64,000 bases of DNA from Maratus speciosus (lineage: Eukaryota; Arthropoda; Arachnida; Araneae; Salticidae): assembly GCA_963932465.1 (NCBI GenBank), contig OZ010796.1, forward strand, positions 76,280,974 through 76,344,973, written 5' to 3'. Below, piece by piece: positions 59,000 to 64,000 of the stretch; within the stretch, counting starts at the first letter, position 1, and every line of letters starts with the position of its first letter. The translations under genes and the position numbers were made by a program. Under the pieces are notes generated by a model. That model was given only the letters and a program-made list of their open reading frames with translations, ran no database searches and had not been told where the DNA came from.

Positions 59000-60455
59000 G
59001 AAACAAACAATTGAGATGAAATTGCAACTTTCTGAACTATTGGAACATTTTAGTTAATGTGGGCTGCTTTATTAACTTAAGTATATCATTAAGACGTTTT
59101 TCTTTTATTCTGTACATAGACATGAGTTAAGATTCAGTAATAAAGCTTCTTTGTTCTAGACCCTTTTTTTTTTGTTTCAACAATTTTGTTTTTTCACTTC
59201 TTTCTTGAATACTGCCGCTTGAAAGTCCGAACTTTAGACGTTGTACTGTACAAATAATTGTTTGTTGTTGCTTTATATATAAATATATATATATTTATAT
59301 TTTTCTCTTGCAGGATACATTCACTGGTGAATTTTAGTAGGCTTTTAAATAGCATTGTATATGTTTCCTGCTGTCAGATATGAAAAATCTCCATATTTAA
59401 AGAGCAAATTGCTAGTATCGATAATTTATGAAATTGTGCCATAAAAATGGCATCCAATGTTGAAGACTATGTAATTATCTATATATTTAAAAGACCTGGC
59501 TGTTTTTTTAATCATCAGCCCTGGGCTTTCTACTGAACCAATTTTGATAATTATGTGTTATTAAATGGTGAATACAGATTTGAGTGGTGTGTATGTAAAT
59601 TTTGAGAATGTGGAAATGATGTAAGACTTAAATGTTATGGGGAAAAAATTCTATGACGTGACAAAACACAAAACGAAATTCTTGTTGCTGATTTTTCATT
59701 CTGTATTACCAAACATAAGAGCCTAATTGAATATTTTCATCATATTTACTCATCTCGATTACATATTCTAATACATATTAATTTTTCAATAATTTAAACA
59801 GTTGAAGTTTGTGGAAATAGTATTTTGGTAATTTTAGTTTTAAAATATTATTAGTTTTAAAAGTTAGACATTCAGTGTAAGATGAATTTTTTATTATAAT
59901 TATTTTTGTAAATTTATTATAAATTCAATCTAATAATTCTTTTCTGAACATTATAGTTCGTCAAATTTTGATGGGTTCCAACTCGTAACATGTCTAGATT
60001 TTTTAAAACAAAACTTTAATGTTTGAGAAATTATTTTGTTTAAATCACCAACAATAACAATTGGTAAGTTATTTTTTAAAATATCAAACTTTAATTAGAA
60101 GCAAATTCTGCTTTTTTTAGACAAGATAATTATTGTACTTGATAGTTTGTTGATGTTGACATCAACATCCAGTGGTGCCTACTTTTGAAAAATACTGAGT
60201 GGGGTCAAAACCATTTTAGGGTAAAATGATGCTGCTGTTATGCTTTCTTTGAAAGTTTACGAAAGATTGATATTTCAGGTTATGATACATTTGAATGTTT
60301 TAGAGTAGAATATAAAGTTGCGATTTATTTAATTATATTCTTATGAGGTCTTCATTTTATGAACTCTAATATTAACTACTGTGCCATGAATTTTAGTATA
60401 ATTTAAAATTACTTACTATAAAATATTAAAACGGGTATTTAATGCAAATACACTT
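59000..60455. other. AT-rich stretch without a recognised gene
   Basis: GTCCGAACTTTAGACGTTGTACTGTAC at 59225 (interrupted copy) echoes sequence near 58330 in inverse order. No gene or element was delimited. Confidence 0.4.
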
Positions 60456-61092
60456 AAATTGGGGTGTAAAAAAATCATGATTTTTTTTTTTTTATTATTA
60501 TTGGATTTTTTTTTATTTAAATCAGATTTTTTATGATTTTTTTTCCCAGCATTCAAATACCGAATAGCTACCAAGAGTTTCAGATTTCCAAAACAACTAA
60601 ACCACTAATTGCTAACATAATCTATGTTTTAACACTTTAATTAATAAAATTATTAGTTAGTAATTACAGAAACTATAAAGACTGCAAATTAGTAATTTCA
60701 TTAGTTAGTATCATATACAATAATGCTATATACATTAATATTGTAATAATTATGTAAAACTTTATTAAATACTAGTGATATTTAACATATTATTAATAAC
60801 TGAATTTAATATTTAGTTAACACTACTTCAAATTAATAATTATTAAACAATCTCTCTAATTAGGAACACATTATACATTTTTAAGCTTTAATTATTAAAA
60901 TGATAATTAATAATGTAGTAGGTCATTTTAGAAAGAAAAAAAGGCACTATTTCATGAGGAAATATATTAGTAATGATATAAGAAAAAAAAAAGGATAATT
61001 TTTAGTATGATAAATAAAGTGTCCTTAATTTTTAATAATTTTATTAATCACAAATTGAAAAATACAAATAAATAACATGTTTTAATATCCAG

Positions 61093-61123
<31 letters not shown>

Positions 61124-61607
61124 ATAAAGTTCTATTATTTTTGCAAGATCTTGGGCACATGAATTTAGAAATACTGTTGAATGGGAAGTTTTTTACAAGA
61201 AATCTCTGACTACATCTACCGGTGAATATAACATTTTTTTTCACCCTTAAAAAATGGCCTAGAAGAAACAGAAAGTAATTACAGAATTAATAAAAACTGC
61301 AAATAAGTAATTTCATTAGTTAGTAGCACAAATAAATAACAAAACTAACAAACATTATTTGCAGCTTGTTTTTCATTTGTACTTAGAAAAATTACTGTTA
61401 ATCACCAAAATCTAAACTTACACACCTGTATGTGTATGATGACAAAAATATATATATATATATATATGTGAAAATGAGTTAAACTCATTCATACACACAC
61501 ATAGCTGCCAACTTGTACGGATTGGCCGTACAATGTACGGATTTTGTTCTAATTGTACGGTTGTACGGATGAACAGTACGATTGTACGGTTTTGTGCGCG
61601 GGAAAAA

Positions 61608-62780
61608 CAATCGCTGAAAAATGCGAATTTTGTCAAAGATCGCGTGAAAAAACGCTACTTTCGTCAAAGATCGCGTGAAAAAACGCTAATTTCATCAAAG
61701 ATCCGTTCAAAAACACTACTTTTGTCAAAGGATCGCGAAAAAACGGCAATTTTCTCAAACAATCTTGAAAAAAGCCCTAATTTTCGATAAAAAACCGCTA
61801 ATTTCGTCAAAGATCGCGGGAAAAAACACTAATTTCGACAAGGGATTGTGAAAAGTACGCGAATTTCGTCAAAAATCGTGGGGATAAAACGCGAATTTGT
61901 TCAAAGGATCGGGAAATGAACGTGAATTTCATCAAAGTTCGCGAGAAAAAGCGCGAATATCGTCAAAGATCGCGGGGAAAAAAAGAATTTTATCAAAGAT
62001 ATTTGAAAAAAAGCAAATTTTGTCAAAGAATCGCGAAAAAAACGCGTATTTCGTTAAAAATCGCGCAGAAAAACACTAATTTTGTCGAAAGATCGTGAAA
62101 AGAACGCGAATTTTGTCAAAAATCGCAGGAGAAACACTAATTTCGGCAAAGAATCGTGAAAAGAACGCGAATTTCGTCTAAGATCGCGGGGAAAGAACAC
62201 TAATTTCGTCAAGGGATCGTGAAAAGAACGCGAATTTTGTCAGAAAACGCGTAAAAACGCTAATTTCGTCAAAGATCGCAGGAAATAACGTGAATTTCGT
62301 CAAAGATTTCGTAAAAAAACGCGAATATTGTCAAGGTTCACGTAAAAAACACGCGAATTTTGTCAAAGATTTCCTAAAAAAACGCGAATTTCGTCAAAAG
62401 ATCGCGAGAAAAATGCGAATTTCGTCAAAAGATTGCGAAAAAACGCAAATTTCATCAAAAGATCGCGAAAAAACGCAAATTTCATCAAAAGATCGCGAAA
62501 AAACGCAAATTTCATCAAAAGATCGCGAAAAAACGGCGAATTTCGTCAAAAGATCACGAAAAAAACGCAAATTTCGTCAAAAGATCGCGAAAAAACGCAA
62601 ACTTCGTCAAAAGATCGCGAAAAAAACGCAAACTTCGTCAAAAGATCGCGAAAAAAACGCAAACTTCGTCAAAAGATCGCGAAAAAAACAGTAATTTCGT
62701 CAAAGTATCGTGAAAAAAAACGTGAATTTTTCACAGGATCATGGAAAAAACGCAAATTTCATCAAAGGGCCTCGAAAAAA
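61608..62780 (+). repeat. Array 4 of the CpG-rich 30-31-bp repeat, homogenised toward its 3' end
   Basis: About 38 units. From about 62430 to 62690 successive units are nearly identical with a 30-bp period (TTTCATCAAAAGATCGCG then AAAAAACGCAAA), whereas the 5' units are diverged. Because 30 is divisible by three, one frame stays open and yields a 134-135-residue Lys/Arg-rich pseudo-protein. Confidence 0.93.
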
Positions 62781-62784
62781 CTCA

Positions 62785-62880
62785 TAATTAGACCGGAAGG
62801 GAATCCCCCCCCTTTCCTCCCCAATCCTTTGGCTGTGTAACCTTTCAGAAAATTTGCTGTGAATTTCAGAATTTTTTTTC
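62785..62880 (+). repeat. Conserved 3' flank of array 4
   Basis: ATAATTAGACCGGAAGGGAA, a C run, then TTTCAGAAAATTTGCTGTGA and ATTTCAGAATTTTTT are collinear with 38020-38115 after array 3. Confidence 0.8.
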
Positions 62881-64000
62881 TTAGAATTTCCCATGCAAAA
62901 AAATTTTCTTTTGATATCTCACGTTTTTATTTTGGAAAAAAAAAGACTATACATGAATATAGCATAGAAAATGTTATGAAGTATTACTTTTTTCATTGCA
63001 TGTGCATATGTTATGCATTTTTAAGCACCCAAGAATACGTCATAAAAATTGTAAGGATTTCAAAATTGACATATTGGCAGGTATGCACACATACAGAATA
63101 TATATAAGAATAGCCAGTTATATCTGAAATCCTAAAAATATTTAATATAGCAGCATTATTATATCTCAGTGGGGATTATTAGCTTTCAATGGTTCATTTT
63201 CTTTTCTTTTAAGAAAAGTTTTGCTGCCTTTTCAATTCCTAATTATTTTTTTTATTTAGTATATATAAGTTACAAAGTAAAAAAAAAAAAAAACATTTAT
63301 TCAAACTATACCAAAGAAGATCTTGCTGTGCTTAACATTTTTATACCAATTAGTTCTTTTTCTCCTATGCATTCATTTACAATTTAGCTGTTGAGCAGAT
63401 GTCACTCTTCCATTCTTCTTTGACTCGGGATTGCTATTAATTTATTATTATAAAAATAGAATGGGAAACTAAGACACTATTTATTCTTTTATTAGCAGAA
63501 ATTCAATACACTTGCTATATTTATTTTACATAAAATAATGCATAAATTGATTACCCAAAGGAAATTATGTCGTTGCAAATTATATTAGATTTAAATATCA
63601 TTTTTAAATAAAACTATTTTATATTGGATAAAAGTCGAAATACCTGTAGAAACTTTCAAATTATTTTCATCTTAGATTTAAAAACTTTTTTTTGACATTT
63701 TAAACATTAAAAAAAATTTTGATTTTAATCAATGATTTTTTTTTAGAAAATCAGTTGATTAAAATCACGATTTAATCGTTGATTTAAACCAACTGATTAA
63801 AATCGTTGACACCCTAGCTTAAATGCTTTTATTAGTAGTACTACTATTTTCTTAAACTGTACTGGGCGACTAAAAATAGATGACATTTCTCAAACCGCTG
63901 ATAATAAAAGGATACTTCCACATACAAAAAGTATACAAATCAAGTACACCTTTCAGATTTGGCATTTATTTAAAAAGGGGGCTGCATGAACATTAAAATA

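Larger units (their letters stand above)
61502..63083 (+). mobile_element. Nested hAT-like element carrying satellite array 4, about 1.58 kb
   Basis: TAGCTGCCAACTTGTACGG opens the element and ATATTGGCAGGTA closes it, so the inverted termini are about 12 bp. GTACGG/GTACGAT is iterated seven times just inside the left end (61514-61588). The flanks CACACACA and TGCACACA match at 6 of 8 bases within a CA run, so the target duplication is not decisive. The left architecture matches the truncated copy at 2882. There is no transposase. Confidence 0.6.
60460..63816. mobile_element. hAT-like element, 3357 bp, enclosing the array-bearing element
   Basis: TGGGGTGTAAAAAAATCATG (60460) is mirrored by AATCGTTGACACCCTA (ends 63816). 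Inside both ends are GATTTAAATCA/AATCAGTTGATT-type iterations. The flanks ACTTAAAT (60452-60459) and GCTTAAAT (63817-63824) match at 7 of 8 bases. No transposase is visible. The interior holds a second TIR element at 61502-63083. Confidence 0.72.

Noticed and set aside
62290..62840. Two overlapping Lys/Arg-rich frames of about 135 residues
   Set aside because: They are translations of the 30-bp array 4. The open frame follows from a period divisible by three and a stop-free unit.

Overview
The window reads as AT-rich, intron- and transposon-laden nuclear DNA from a multicellular eukaryote. The mix of hAT, Tc1/mariner-pogo, Merlin and piggyBac-like DNA elements with an RTE-like retroelement tail suggests an arthropod. 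I cannot fix the species, and a chelicerate or crustacean is only a guess. There are no bacterial-type operons, rRNA genes or CRISPR arrays, and no intact protein-coding gene is visible. Most open frames are chance or repeat-derived.

The recognisable coding content is three things. (1) A broken Merlin/IS1595-type (ISXO2-like) transposase lies at about 6.7-7.5 kb, with a zinc ribbon, a first catalytic Asp, a plausible intron and a frameshift. (2) A decayed pogo/Tigger-type DDE transposase lies on the minus strand at about 16.3-17.05 kb, inside a complete 2.07-kb TIR element. (3) A short, plausible signal-peptide first exon ending in a splice donor lies at 31550-31663, immediately downstream of a hAT insertion. 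A few other exon-like stretches (36.6, 39.5, 33.4 and 55.3 kb) are weak.

The window is mainly a nested transposon landscape. Six hAT-like elements can be delimited with 8-bp target-site duplications: 3994-5315, 20070-24008, 25812-26576, 30319-31444, 43096-43282 and 60460-63816. TA-flanked Tc1/mariner-type elements occur at 847-1203, 12137-13196, 15505-17575, 24030-24451 and 55835-57475. A 370-445-bp MITE family has at least seven delimitable copies. TTAA-flanked piggyBac-like MITEs lie at 11563-11763 and 19357-19567, with solo ends at about 22.7 and 44.6 kb. A TG...CA solo-LTR-like insertion sits at 20940-22378.

The most unusual feature is a CpG-rich repeat of about 30-32 bp, with core TTTCGTCAAAGGATCGCGG followed by an A run. 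It forms four arrays (about 3.26-3.98, 20.31-20.93 plus 22.38-22.46, 36.95-38.03 and 61.61-62.78 kb). At least two arrays lie inside TIR elements with different termini, so the satellite appears to be cargo or a structural component of DNA transposons. Its units are nearly free of stop codons, which produces long Lys/Arg-rich pseudo-ORFs that gene finders would mistake for proteins.

Other structure includes a satellite of about 175 bp near 40.1-40.65 kb with a conserved box shared with 1.8-2.3 kb, a satellite of about 206 bp at 53.7-54.8 kb, several foldback palindromes, and an unusual density of pure G or C runs of 10-17 bases.
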